Assembly: GCF_001425305.1 (NCBI RefSeq)
Contig: NZ_LMEE01000003.1
Location: 434,001 to 498,000 of the forward strand
Source of the DNA: Phenylobacterium sp. Root1290
GTDB taxonomy: Bacteria; Pseudomonadota; Alphaproteobacteria; Caulobacterales; Caulobacteraceae
Length of the DNA: 64,000 nt
Direction of reading: 5' to 3'
Part shown: piece after piece, positions 1-10,660 of the stretch
How positions within the stretch are numbered: the stretch's first letter is position 1
Layout of the letters: each line of letters begins with the position of its first letter
The notes under the pieces: generated by a model
The model's database searches: none
Seen by the model: the letters and a program-made list of their open reading frames with translations, nothing else
What the model was told of the DNA's origin: nothing
Made by a program: the position numbers and the translations under genes

Positions 1-1
1 G

Positions 2-1291
2 ACCGGGACCTGGACGCTCAAGGTCAAGGTCGCCGGCGGCTGGAAGGACGCCATGCGCTCGGAAGGCTACCTGGACCGGCCGAGCCTGGCAGGACTGGGC
101 CGGGACGGACGTTCGATCCTGCTGTTCGACGAGGTGGATGACGAGCGGGTGCTGCGGGAACTCAACGCCGACGGCACGTTCAGCGAGGCTATCGCGACCA
201 AGGGTGGCGATCAGCTGCTGTTCGATCCGGGAGGGCATCACCTGATCGGCTCGCGGTCCCTGGTGGGGGACGAGTTCCGCTACGACTTCCTGGGGCCTGC
301 CGATCAGAAGGTCTGGCGCTCAATCGAGGCGGCGTATCGCGGCCAGCACGTGCAGTTGCTCTCGTGGTCGAACAACCGCGAGCGGATTCTGATCCGGGTG
401 GATTCCCCGACCGAGGGGCCAGGGATCGCCTACGTGGACTGGAAGACCAAGCGCTCGGACTGGGTCGGCGCGATCTACCGCGACCTGACCGAGCGGGACC
501 TCGCGCAGGTCAAACCGGTGAAGTTCAAGGCCGCCGACGGGCTGGAGCTCAGCGGCTACCTCACCCTGCCGCATGGCCGGGATGCCAGGAAACTGCCGCT
601 GGTGGTCCTTGCGCACGGCGGACCGGCGGCGCGCGACAGGCCGACGTTCGACTGGTGGTCGCAGGCGCTGGCGTCACGCGGCTATGCGGTGCTGCAGGTC
701 AACTTCCGCGGCTCGGCCGGGTTCGGCGCGAAGTTCCTGGAGGCCGGCTATGGCCAATGGGGGCGCAAGATGCAGACCGACCTGTCGGACGGGGTCCGGC
801 ATCTGGCCGGCCAGGGGATTGTCGATCCGGCGCGGGTCTGCATCGTCGGGGCGAGCTACGGAGGCTATGCGGCGCTGGCCGGGGCCACTCTGGACCGCGG
901 CGTCTATCGCTGCGCGGCCTCGGTCGCCGGGGTCTCGGATCTGCAGCGCATGGTGGCCTGGTCGAAGACCAACAAAGGACGCACGGCCCAGAAATACTGG
1001 ATCCGCTTCATGGGCGCCGACGACCCCAACGACCCGGTGCTGAGGGAGCTGTCGCCCGCGGCGAAGGCGGACGGCGTCACGACGCCGATCCTTCTGGTGC
1101 ATGGCCGTGACGACACCGTGGTGCCGATGGAACAGAGCGCGATCATGGAGCGCGCGCTGAAGAAGGCCGGCAATCCTGCCGAAATGGTGGTCATGAGCGG
1201 CGAGGATCACTGGCTCTCTCGGGGCGAGACCCGATTGCGAATGCTCAATGCCGTGGCGATCTTCCTGGAGAAGAACAACCCGCCGAGCTGA
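2..1291 (+). CDS. S9 family serine peptidase (prolyl oligopeptidase type), 5' end missing
   Basis: The frame is open to the left edge, so the true start lies outside the window; what remains is the end of the beta-propeller region followed by the complete alpha/beta-hydrolase catalytic domain. The nucleophile is seen in GASYGGYA (Ser codon near 854), the acid in GRDDTVVP (about 1106-1128) and the histidine in GEDHWLS (codon near 1208). Family members are usually 650-700 residues, so roughly one third is missing. S9 acylaminoacyl/dipeptidyl peptidases cleave short peptides; many in this group are exported, but the signal peptide, if any, is not visible here. The next gene, clpB, is over 100 bp away and likely separate. 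Confidence 0.9.
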   Translation, partial: TGTWTLKVKVAGGWKDAMRSEGYLDRPSLAGLGRDGRSILLFDEVDDERVLRELNADGTFSEAIATKGGDQLLFDPGGHHLIGSRSLVGDEFRYDFLGPADQKVWRSIEAAYRGQHVQLLSWSNNRERILIRVDSPTEGPGIAYVDWKTKRSDWVGAIYRDLTERDLAQVKPVKFKAADGLELSGYLTLPHGRDARKLPLVVLAHGGPAARDRPTFDWWSQALASRGYAVLQVNFRGSAGFGAKFLEAGYGQWGRKMQTDLSDGVRHLAGQGIVDPARVCIVGASYGGYAALAGATLDRGVYRCAASVAGVSDLQRMVAWSKTNKGRTAQKYWIRFMGADDPNDPVLRELSPAAKADGVTTPILLVHGRDDTVVPMEQSAIMERALKKAGNPAEMVVMSGEDHWLSRGETRLRMLNAVAIFLEKNNPPS

Positions 1292-1310
1292 TTTCGGGGC
1301 CATCCCTGTT

Positions 1311-1330
1311 GTGTGGCGAATTCGCCACAC
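1311..1330. repeat. Perfect 20-bp palindrome upstream of clpB
   Basis: GTGTGGCGAATTCGCCACAC reads identically on both strands with no loop. It lies 20 bp after the S9 peptidase stop and about 70 bp before the clpB start. No T-run follows on either strand, which argues against an intrinsic terminator. It does not resemble the CIRCE element. It could be an operator or a terminal hairpin of the upstream transcript; function unknown. Confidence 0.6.
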
Positions 1331-1399
1331 TACATCCCGTCGAGGCGAGGCCGTGCTTGATGAAGGCGGCCGCGCCAATCCGCCTATCGAGGGGAACGC

Positions 1400-3982
<2,583 letters not shown>

Positions 3983-3985
3983 AGG

Positions 3986-4020
3986 AAACGCCCCGGAGAT
4001 CGCTCTCCGGGGCGTTTTGC
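3986..4020. terminator. Bidirectional intrinsic terminator after clpB
   Basis: A perfect 14-bp stem (3986-3999 with 4004-4017) and four-base loop TCGC is followed by TTTTGCTTTT on the plus strand, starting 4 bp after the clpB stop. It also sits at the 3' end of the convergent lipoprotein gene, so it can serve both transcripts. Confidence 0.9.
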
Positions 4021-4041
4021 TTTTCAGTGAAGCGGCGGACC

Positions 4042-4581
4042 CTAGAGTTCGACCTTCACTGCGCGGCCGCCGCGGATCTCGACGCGGCGCATGACGGCGA
4101 TGTCGGGCGCTGAGCCGCTGACCGGCTTGGCCACAGTGATCACGTACCAGGCGCCGTTGGCGAGGCCCGAGAAGCTGAAGGCGCTGTTCGCGTCGCACAC
4201 CGTGCGCTTGACGAAGGCCGAGTAGTCGCCGCTGGGCGCCGAAGGCGTGCGGGCGCGGACCTCGTCGGCCGGCAGCGCGGCGCGTTCGGCCGAGGTGTAG
4301 AGGATGCTCATCCGCCGGCGCGTCCACGGCGTCTCCGGCGTCAGCACGACGCCCGCGCCGGTGCAGGTGTAGCGGGTCTGGCCAGACTTGAAGGTCAGGC
4401 GGCCATCGACGCGTCCAGAGCCCGGAACGGCCGACCAGGAAAAGTCCTCCGCGCGGAAGACTCCCGCCGTGGCGGGGCCGCCCGAACCAGGCGGCGGAGG
4501 CGGCGGCGGACCCAGGGTCGGCGCGCAGGCGGCGACGAGCAGGAGGGCGGCGGAAGCGGAGAGCAGGCGGATGCGTGACAT
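4042..4581 (-). CDS. Putative exported lipoprotein of unknown function
   Basis: A 179-residue protein beginning with a short basic start, a hydrophobic stretch and the lipobox LVAAC (Cys near residue 19), followed by a Pro/Gly-rich linker of seven or more prolines. This predicts lipidation and anchoring in the periplasm or outer membrane. The remaining about 140 residues contain three cysteines, two of which could form a disulfide, and no domain I recognise. It is convergent with clpB and lies upstream of nothing obviously related; arfB is divided from it by about 50 bp on the same strand and could be cotranscribed ahead of it. Confidence 0.75.
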   Translation of the reverse strand: MSRIRLLSASAALLLVAACAPTLGPPPPPPPGSGGPATAGVFRAEDFSWSAVPGSGRVDGRLTFKSGQTRYTCTGAGVVLTPETPWTRRRMSILYTSAERAALPADEVRARTPSAPSGDYSAFVKRTVCDANSAFSFSGLANGAWYVITVAKPVSGSAPDIAVMRRVEIRGGRAVKVEL

Positions 4582-4630
4582 GTCGGGCGCACATTACGCA
4601 TTCGGATGGCCGCCCGCCAAGACCTTAGCC

Positions 4631-5056
4631 CTAGTCGTCGCCACGGACCCGGCCACGCATGGCCTTCACCCCGCCGCGCCGGACCTTGGTCTCGACCCGG
4701 CGCTTCTTCGAGGCGAGGGTGGGTTTGGTCTTCTTGCGTGGCGGCGGCGGTGGTTCGGCGGCCTTGCGGATCAGCTCCAGCAGGCGGTCCTGCGCGTCGG
4801 CGCGGTTGCGTTCCTGCGTGCGGAAACTCATCGCCGTCAGCACCAGGACGCCGTCCTGGGTAAGCTTGCGCCCAGCCAGCCGCATCAGCCGAACCGCCAC
4901 ATCATTGGGCAGCGAGGGCGAACCGCGCACGTCAAAGCGCAGCTCCACGGCGGTGGACACCTTGTTGACGTTCTGGCCGCCAGGACCGGCCGCGCGGATG
5001 AACCGCTCGGTGATCTCGTCCTCGGAGATGCTGATGGTGGGGGTGACTTCGATCAC
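4631..5056 (-). CDS. arfB: Peptidyl-tRNA hydrolase ArfB (YaeJ), ribosome rescue
   Basis: Codon-independent release factor that frees ribosomes stalled on mRNAs lacking a stop codon by hydrolysing peptidyl-tRNA. The 141-residue protein has the RF-type catalytic loop GPGGQNVNK near residues 26-34, with GGQ, and the lysine/arginine-rich C-terminal tail (KKTKPTLASKKRR) that inserts in the mRNA channel; together these identify ArfB rather than RF1/RF2. The start appears to be GTG, preceded by GGGAAAG. It is a functional backup for the tmRNA (ssrA) found at the other end of this window. Confidence 0.93.
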   Translation of the reverse strand: MIEVTPTISISEDEITERFIRAAGPGGQNVNKVSTAVELRFDVRGSPSLPNDVAVRLMRLAGRKLTQDGVLVLTAMSFRTQERNRADAQDRLLELIRKAAEPPPPPRKKTKPTLASKKRRVETKVRRGGVKAMRGRVRGDD

Positions 5057-5095
5057 CGGCTTTCCCGATACCTGAGTTCAGTCTAACTATGCCGT

Positions 5096-5173
5096 ATGCG
5101 CGCTTTCGCGATCCTTATGCACGTGACTTTCTGCGCCGCCCAGGCCGGGCCGGCGGGAGATGTCGTGCGCTAG
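5096..5173 (+). CDS. Possible 25-codon leader peptide ahead of a terminator
   Basis: A short frame starts at ATG 5096 and ends at TAG 5171-5173, followed 27 bp later by a hairpin with a T-run and then the GNAT gene. This has the geometry of a leader peptide with an attenuator. The peptide begins MRAFAILMHVTFC and has no strong run of one amino acid, and no clear Shine-Dalgarno precedes it, so translation is unproven. The same segment could instead encode a small RNA of about 130 nt. Confidence 0.3.
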   Translation: MRAFAILMHVTFCAAQAGPAGDVVR

Positions 5174-5200
5174 GACAGCAACGCCGCATCGAACGTCGAA

Positions 5201-5227
5201 GCCCCGCCGGAAACGCCGGGGCTTTTT
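5201..5227 (+). terminator. Intrinsic terminator in the leader of the GNAT gene
   Basis: GCCCCG (5201-5206) can pair with CGGGGC (5217-5222) and the loop can add CCGG pairings; six Ts follow immediately. It stands before, not after, a gene (the GNAT start is 39 bp downstream), so it either ends a short upstream transcript or works as an attenuator. Confidence 0.65.
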
Positions 5228-5265
5228 TCATGGCCCCGCTCCGGCTCGAAGGAGAGGAAAGGCCA

Positions 5266-5760
5266 ATGAGCCAAGAGATCGTGGTCCGCGCCCAGGAACC
5301 ACAGGACATGAGCGACATCACCGAACTGCTCAACCAGCCACGGGTGGTCTGGGGGACGCTGCAGACGCCGTTCACCTCAGTCGCCGCGCGGGTCAAGCGT
5401 TCCGAGGCGGCGCCGCCAGGCTGGACGCCGATCGTCGCGGTGGTCGCCGGCAAGGTGATCGGCCAGGCCGGGCTGAACCGGCTGGACGGGCGAAGGGGCC
5501 ATGTCGGGGTGGTTGGGATGTCCGTGCACGACGACTTCGCCGGTCGCGGTGTTGGGACGGCGCTGCTGGCGGCGTTGACGGAACTGGCCGATCGCTGGTT
5601 GGGGCTGCGGCGGATCGAGCTGACGGTGTGGACCGACAACGCTCCGGCCATCGCGCTTTATGAGCGTTTCGGTTTCGAGCGCGAGGGCCTGCACCGCGCT
5701 TTCGCGTTCCGGGACGGGGAGTATGTCGACGCCCTCGCCATGGCGAGGCTGCGGACCTAG
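5266..5760 (+). CDS. GNAT family N-acetyltransferase
   Basis: A 164-residue acetyl-CoA-dependent transferase. The GNAT core is complete, with the pyrophosphate-binding segment GRGVGTALL and the C-terminal NAPAIALYERFGF pattern of motif B. It resembles the RimJ/RimL or phosphinothricin type with a broad substrate range, so the acceptor cannot be named. The start at 5266 is chosen because AGGAGAGGAAAG precedes it closely; longer frames reading through the upstream terminator hairpin are unlikely. Its 3' end overlaps the convergent zur gene by 4 bp. Confidence 0.85.
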   Translation: MSQEIVVRAQEPQDMSDITELLNQPRVVWGTLQTPFTSVAARVKRSEAAPPGWTPIVAVVAGKVIGQAGLNRLDGRRGHVGVVGMSVHDDFAGRGVGTALLAALTELADRWLGLRRIELTVWTDNAPAIALYERFGFEREGLHRAFAFRDGEYVDALAMARLRT

Positions 5761-6239
5761 TCGGCGCGGCAGGCTGGGCAGCGGCCGCGGGCTTCCAGCG
5801 TGATGGTCGCGACCTCGTAGCCGGCCGCCTCCGCCGCCTTGAGCTGGGCGGTGAAGTCCGGCTCGAACTCCTCGGCCGCGCCGCAGCAGTCGCAGATTAG
5901 GAAGGCGGCGCGGTGCTCCGTGCCGTCGATCCGGCAGGGCACATAGGCGTTGAGGCTCTCGATCCGGTGGGCGAAGCCCAGCCGCTCCAGGAACTCGAGC
6001 GCGCGGTAGACAGTCGGCGGTTTGGCCGGCTCGCCGTGTTCGCCGAAGGCGGCGATCAGGTCGTAGGCCTTCTGCGGGCCGTCGGCGCCGAGCAGCAGCT
6101 CCAGGACCCGCCGCCGCGGCGCGGTCAGGCGTTCCTGAGTCGCGGCGCAACGCGTTTCCGCCGCACCCAGCGCATGCGTCAGGGCGTGGCCCTTGATGCC
6201 CGGATGTGCGCCGTCCGCGTGATGACACTCAGTTCCCAT
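5757..6239 (-). CDS. zur: Zinc-responsive Fur family repressor Zur
   Basis: Fur-family DNA-binding repressor of 160 residues. A winged helix (about 35-95) with the PPTVYRALEFLERLGF recognition region is followed by a dimerisation domain with the structural zinc cysteine pairs CDCC and CPAC. The assignment to Zur rather than Fur rests on context: the divergent neighbour is a TonB receptor with a histidine-rich loop, and two inverted repeats of the GTTAT-N3-ATAAC type lie between them. When zinc is plentiful it should repress the receptor and perhaps itself. Confidence 0.85.
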   Translation of the reverse strand: MGTECHHADGAHPGIKGHALTHALGAAETRCAATQERLTAPRRRVLELLLGADGPQKAYDLIAAFGEHGEPAKPPTVYRALEFLERLGFAHRIESLNAYVPCRIDGTEHRAAFLICDCCGAAEEFEPDFTAQLKAAEAAGYEVATITLEARGRCPACRAD

Positions 6240-6299
6240 ACGCCTTGGCTACCTGCCTCTTGGATGTGCCGCAAGCAAAGCCGCTTGACGGTCGGTTAT

Positions 6300-6332
6300 G
6301 TTATCTCATAACGGTGAACGTTATTTCGTAAC
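6300..6332. promoter_or_regulatory. Two Zur-like operator boxes
   Basis: GTTATCTCATAAC (6300-6312) is a perfect 5-3-5 inverted repeat, and GTTATTTCGTAAC (6320-6332) is a near copy. Their starts are 20 bp apart, about two helical turns, so two dimers would sit on the same face. They lie between zur and the TonB receptor start at 6385, the place expected for a shared zinc operator. Confidence 0.7.
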
Positions 6333-6384
6333 ATGGTGGCCCGGTTTCAAGTCCGTCGCCCGTGAGTATGCCTGAGGCCTCCGT

Positions 6385-8421
6385 ATGACCAAGACCTACC
6401 TGTTCGCCGCCGCGGGCCTCGCCGCACTGGTCGCCGGATCAGCTCACGCCGAAGCGCCCAAGGAGGTGACTGAGTTCGTGGTCACCGCCGCGCCCTATGT
6501 CGTTTCGATGGATTCGGTGACGACCAGCGTCGAGGTGATGAAGCGCGACGACCTGGACGCTGCGCCGTCGGCGGGGCTGGGCGACGTGCTGGCGGGGCTG
6601 CCGGGCGTGCGTTCAACCTTCTTCGGGCCCGGCGCCAGCCGTCCGGTGATCCGCGGCCTGGCCGGTCCGCGTGTGCTGGTGCTGAGCAACGGCGTTGGAA
6701 TGATCGATGCCTCGGCGCTGTCGCCGGACCACCAAGTCGCCAATGACCCGCAGGAGGCCGAGCGGATCGAAGTGCTGCGTGGGCCCTCGGCCCTGGCCTA
6801 TGGCGGCTCGGCCATCGGCGGCATCGTCAACATCATCGACGACCGCATTTCCAGCACCAAGGTCGACGGACTGCACGGCCGAATGTTGGTGTCCGGCACG
6901 ACCGTGGATGAAGGCTCGTCGGTTTCCGCGTCTGTGAAGGCGGGCGTGGGCGACTGGGTGTTCAGCCTGGACGGCCTGCATCGCGAGAGCTCGGACTACG
7001 ACATTCCATCGCCGGCGGAGTCGCGCCGCTTCATGGCTGCCGAGGGTGAGGAGTACCTGGGCAAGGAGCCCTCGACCGTCGCCAACACCGCTGTCGAGCT
7101 GAACGCCTATGGCGGCGGCGTGTCCTATGTCGGCGACAAGGGCTTCCTGGGCGTCGCTGTGAAGCGCACCGACACCACCTACGGCGTGCCTGGCCACGCG
7201 CATGAGGCTCATGAGGATCATGATCACGACCACGATCATGAGCATGAGGACGAAGAGGGCGGCGTTCAGATCGACCTCAAGCAGACGCGCTACGACCTGC
7301 GTGGCGGTCTCAACCTGGATATGGGGCTGTTCGATCAGCTGAAGGTCTCGGCCGGCTATGCCGACTACGAGCACGCCGAACTGGAAGGCGGCCAAATCGG
7401 CACGCAGTTCCTCTCGGAAGGCTGGGAGGCGCGTGCCGAGCTGGTGCAGAAGGCGCGCGGCGGTTGGCAGGGCGCTCTCGGCCTGCAGGCCTTGTCGCGC
7501 ACCTTGGACGCCAATGGCGACGAAGCCTATGTGCCGTCGACCGAGACGCACGAGCTGGGCGTCTTCACCCTGCAGCGACTGGACAACGACACCTGGGGCG
7601 TCGAGGGCGGCTTGCGCCTGGATCGCCGGGAGTTAGAGACGGACGCGCTTTCCCGCGATTTCACCAATGTTTCGGCCAGCGTCGGCGGCTTCGTGCGCCC
7701 GACGGAGGGCTGGTTCCTGGGCCTGTCGGCGTCACGCACGGCGCGGGCTCCGACCGAGGCCGAGCTGTTCGCCAACGGCGCCCATGCCGCGACCCGCGGC
7801 TTCGAGGTCGGGAATCCAGACCTGGATTCGGAGGTCTCCTACTCGCTCGACGCCACGGCGCACTACGGCTCGGGGCCGTGGGAGATGGACCTGCACGCCT
7901 TCGCCGTGAAGTACGACGGCTTCATAGACCTGCGCGCCAACGGCCAGATCGACGAAGAGAGCGGCTTTGCGATCTTCGACTACATCCAGACCGACGCGAC
8001 CTTCTATGGCGCGGAGGCGGAGGTCTCGTATCGCCTCTGGCAGGATGGCGAGCGCAGTTTCACGCTGGAAGGCGCGGCCGACTATGTGCACGGAGACACC
8101 GACCTTGGCCCCCCGGCGCGCATTCCGCCGTGGTCGGTCACCGGCCGAGCGGCGTTCGACGGCGGCTGGTGGACCGGCAAGCTGGAACTGCGCCAGGTGG
8201 GCGAGCAGGACCGCGTCGCCGAGTTCGAACTGCCGACCGACGGCTATCGGGTGCTGAACGCCTATCTGTCGGCGACGCCGTTCGCCGACAAGAAGCTGAA
8301 GCTGTTCCTTGAGGGCCGGAACCTCAACGACGCCGAAGCGCGCGAGCACGCCTCGTTCCTCAAGGACCTAGCGCCGCTGCCGGGCCGCAGCTTCCGGCTG
8401 GGCGTCGGCTACAAGTTCTAA
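6385..8421 (+). CDS. TonB-dependent outer-membrane receptor, probable zinc importer (ZnuD-like)
   Basis: A 678-residue outer-membrane receptor: signal peptide ending near AHA, TonB-box region, plug domain (about 35-145, with RVLVLSNG and RIEVLRGPSALAYGG), then a 22-strand barrel ending in a terminal aromatic (GYKF). A loop near residues 270-293 carries about ten histidines mixed with Asp and Glu, as in ZnuD where such a loop captures zinc. Together with Zur and the two operator boxes this supports energy-dependent zinc uptake; cobalt or nickel cannot be excluded. No inner-membrane zinc ABC genes are adjacent. Confidence 0.9.
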   Translation: MTKTYLFAAAGLAALVAGSAHAEAPKEVTEFVVTAAPYVVSMDSVTTSVEVMKRDDLDAAPSAGLGDVLAGLPGVRSTFFGPGASRPVIRGLAGPRVLVLSNGVGMIDASALSPDHQVANDPQEAERIEVLRGPSALAYGGSAIGGIVNIIDDRISSTKVDGLHGRMLVSGTTVDEGSSVSASVKAGVGDWVFSLDGLHRESSDYDIPSPAESRRFMAAEGEEYLGKEPSTVANTAVELNAYGGGVSYVGDKGFLGVAVKRTDTTYGVPGHAHEAHEDHDHDHDHEHEDEEGGVQIDLKQTRYDLRGGLNLDMGLFDQLKVSAGYADYEHAELEGGQIGTQFLSEGWEARAELVQKARGGWQGALGLQALSRTLDANGDEAYVPSTETHELGVFTLQRLDNDTWGVEGGLRLDRRELETDALSRDFTNVSASVGGFVRPTEGWFLGLSASRTARAPTEAELFANGAHAATRGFEVGNPDLDSEVSYSLDATAHYGSGPWEMDLHAFAVKYDGFIDLRANGQIDEESGFAIFDYIQTDATFYGAEAEVSYRLWQDGERSFTLEGAADYVHGDTDLGPPARIPPWSVTGRAAFDGGWWTGKLELRQVGEQDRVAEFELPTDGYRVLNAYLSATPFADKKLKLFLEGRNLNDAEAREHASFLKDLAPLPGRSFRLGVGYKF

Positions 8422-8434
8422 AGCGGCAAAGAAA

Positions 8435-8458
8435 AACCCCTCCCGAACGGGAGGGGTT
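8435..8458 (-). terminator. Terminator of the DUF4167 gene, shared with the TonB receptor
   Basis: A 10-bp stem AACCCCTCCC / GGGAGGGGTT with loop GAAC. Reading on the minus strand it is followed by TTTCTTTG, a fair T-tract, 30 bp after the DUF4167 stop; on the plus strand it lies 14 bp past the receptor stop with a poorer tract. Confidence 0.85.
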
Positions 8459-8487
8459 GATCGTTTCAGCGCCTGGCTGTGAAAGCC

Positions 8488-9543
8488 TTAGGCTTCCTCG
8501 GTCTCGTTGGACGAAGCTTCTCCGCCTTCGAAGCTGCGCGGAGCGCGGCGACGGCGGGCCTTGGGCTTTTCTTCGCCCTCGGCGGCGGCCGGAACCTCGG
8601 CCTTGGGGGCGCGGGGCGCGCGCGGAGCCTTCAGGAAGGCCGGCGCATGGCTTTCGCCGCCGTCCTCATCGCGCAGAACCGGCGAGGCCTGCTGCTCGGT
8701 GGCGACCAGCGGGGCGGCCTTCGGCTCAACCACCGCCAGCGGGTCACGCTCGGGACGGTTTGGGCGTTCGGCGCGATCCTCGCGGTCGCGGCGGCCTTCG
8801 AAACGCTCGCCGCGCGGACGGTCGTCGCGGTCACGGCGATCCTCGCGCTCGGCGCGGGGGCGATCATCGCGAGGGCGATCGTCGCGCGGACGTTCATCAC
8901 GTGGGCGCTCGTCACGAGGCCTTTCGTCCCGCGGTCGGTCGTCCCGCGGTCGGTCGTCACGGGGCCGGTCGTCACGGGGACGATCGTCGCGATAGCGGTC
9001 ATTGCGGTCGCGGTTGCGGCCCTCGAAGCGGTCGTTCCGCGGGCGGTCATCCCGATCGCGCGGACGGTCGTCGCGTTGACGGTCCTGGCGGTCGTCACGG
9101 TCGCGCCAGCGCTCGCCGCGCGCCTGCTGGCCTTCGCCTTCGCCGCCTTCGTTGTTTTCAGCAGACTCGCTGGCTGCTGCTTCAGCTTCTGCCGCCGCCT
9201 GGGCGCCGCTCTCGTCCTCGAAGTCGATGTCGAGGCCGCCGGAATAGGTATCGCGGCCGAGAATCTCGGCGGCGGGCTTGGTCGGCTGCATGGCGCGCAC
9301 GGTGCGGAAGTAGTGCTCGGCGTGCTGCAGGTAATTCTCGGCCAACACGCGGTCGCCGGACGCGGACGCGTCCCGGGCGAGCTGTTGGTACTTTTCGAAA
9401 ACGTGCTGGGCGTTGCCGCGCACCTTCACGCCGTCCGGGCCATTGGAGTCGAAGGCCCGGTTCGCGTTTTGCTGCTGCGGCTTGCCGCCGCCGCCACCGC
9501 GATTGCGGCCGCGTTGGCGCTTCATACCCTTAAAATCTCTCAT
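8488..9543 (-). CDS. DUF4167 domain protein with long Arg/Asp repeat region
   Basis: A 351-residue protein. The N-terminal part begins with a basic RGRNRGGGGG stretch and the conserved DUF4167 helical region (GVKVRGNAQHVFEKY, NYLQHAEHYFR; about 35-85). The middle (about 145-270) is a mixed-charge, predicted disordered tract made of RPRDD/RPRDE pentads; the C-terminus is again basic. Molecular function is not established; the composition suggests RNA or ribosome association. It is downstream of prmC, a conserved alphaproteobacterial arrangement. An alternative start is the ATG seven codons in (MKRQRG). Confidence 0.85.
   Translation of the reverse strand: MRDFKGMKRQRGRNRGGGGGKPQQQNANRAFDSNGPDGVKVRGNAQHVFEKYQQLARDASASGDRVLAENYLQHAEHYFRTVRAMQPTKPAAEILGRDTYSGGLDIDFEDESGAQAAAEAEAAASESAENNEGGEGEGQQARGERWRDRDDRQDRQRDDRPRDRDDRPRNDRFEGRNRDRNDRYRDDRPRDDRPRDDRPRDDRPRDERPRDERPRDERPRDDRPRDDRPRAEREDRRDRDDRPRGERFEGRRDREDRAERPNRPERDPLAVVEPKAAPLVATEQQASPVLRDEDGGESHAPAFLKAPRAPRAPKAEVPAAAEGEEKPKARRRRAPRSFEGGEASSNETEEA
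8830..9115 (-). repeat. Degenerate 15-bp tandem repeat inside the DUF4167 gene
   Basis: On the coding strand the tract consists of imperfect 15-bp units encoding Arg-Pro-Arg-Asp-Asp/Glu, most regular around 8870-8995, where adjacent units differ by only a few bases. Such a tract is expected to vary in copy number between strains. Confidence 0.8.
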
Positions 9544-9790
9544 TCGCTGTGTCCGCCGCCGCCTCGGTCTTCGCCGGTGTGCGCGCGGTCTATCCTCTCG
9601 CCTTGATCGGGCCGTTCGCCCGTAAGTCCGTGTTGAAGACGTAAGTGTTCTCCGTCGTCCGCCCTGACCTTGAGGCGCGAGACACGCTAAGCCTGCGCGC
9701 CTTCCGGAGCGGGTGTACGTCCTGACTTCTCAGGGCGTCTAACCTCTAGCACCGGCGAATTGGGTGGAGACGAGATAAAGACTTAGCGAT

Positions 9791-10660
9791 TCACTTGCGG
9801 GTTTCCAAGGGGTTTTTCACGCCCACAACGACGCGGTCGTTTGTCGACAAATCCTTGATCGTCCAGACTTCACTGCCGCCGGCCGCGTTGAACAGCGCCT
9901 CGACCTGATCCTTCTGATCATAGCCGATCTCGACGGCGAAGAGGCCGCCCGGCTTGAGCACGCGCATGATCTCGGGCGCCAGATGACGATAGGCGTCCAG
10001 GCCGTCGTTCCCGCCGTCCAGCGCGACCCGGGGGTCGAAGTGCTTCACCTCAGGCTCAAGCGTCTCAATGACGTCGCTGGCGATGTATGGGGGGTTGGAG
10101 ACGATGACGTCGAAGCTCTCGTCCGCGAGGCCGGCCGTCCAGTCGCCACGGGCGAAGGCGACGCGGGAGGCCAGGCCAAGGTTTGAGGCGTTCTCGCGGG
10201 CGACGGCCAGGGCGTCGTCGGAAATGTCGGTGGCCAGGCCCTTGGCGGCGGGACGCTCGGCCAGGATCGAAAGGATGATCGCCCCGGAACCGACGCCCAG
10301 GTCGAGAATGTTGAAAGGCATCTGCTCAGGGAACTGCTTGAGCACGTAGTCGACGATGACCTCGGTTTCCGGGCGCGGGGTCAGGACGTTGGCGTTGACC
10401 GCCAGCATGACCTTCCAGAAGCCCTTGCGGCCCAGAATGTGGCTGACCGGCTCACGGCGTTCACGGCGCGAGACATAGTCCTCCAGGCGTTGCTCCTGCT
10501 CGGGCGTCAGCGCGCGGTGCGGATCGGCGACGATGTCGGCGCGGGTGGCGTCGGCCGCAGCCTCGACCAGGAGCCGCGCGTCGATCACCGGTCCGACCAG
10601 ACCGACCGCTTCCAGCCGCGATTTGGCCGACTGCCAGGCTTGCAGGAGGGAGAGGGTCAT
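9791..10660 (-). CDS. prmC: Release factor glutamine methyltransferase PrmC (HemK)
   Basis: Uses S-adenosylmethionine to methylate the glutamine of the GGQ motif in release factors 1 and 2, raising termination efficiency. The 289-residue protein has an N-terminal helical substrate domain, the SAM motif DLGVGSGAI and the signature NPPY at 189-192 within VSNPPYI. Its start codon overlaps the stop of the upstream MOSC gene (ATGA), implying translational coupling. Its substrate gene prfA lies about 2 kb upstream on the same strand, with a plus-strand gene set between. Confidence 0.97.
   Translation of the reverse strand: MTLSLLQAWQSAKSRLEAVGLVGPVIDARLLVEAAADATRADIVADPHRALTPEQEQRLEDYVSRRERREPVSHILGRKGFWKVMLAVNANVLTPRPETEVIVDYVLKQFPEQMPFNILDLGVGSGAIILSILAERPAAKGLATDISDDALAVARENASNLGLASRVAFARGDWTAGLADESFDVIVSNPPYIASDVIETLEPEVKHFDPRVALDGGNDGLDAYRHLAPEIMRVLKPGGLFAVEIGYDQKDQVEALFNAAGGSEVWTIKDLSTNDRVVVGVKNPLETRK

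Noticed and set aside
1356..1387. Heat-shock sigma-32 promoter for clpB
   Set aside because: CTTGA is present, but no -10 element with normal spacing matches; kept only as a remark.
5089..5265. Longer N-terminus for the GNAT protein
   Set aside because: It would translate through the hairpin and T-run; the ATG at 5266 has a good ribosome site and fits the family start.
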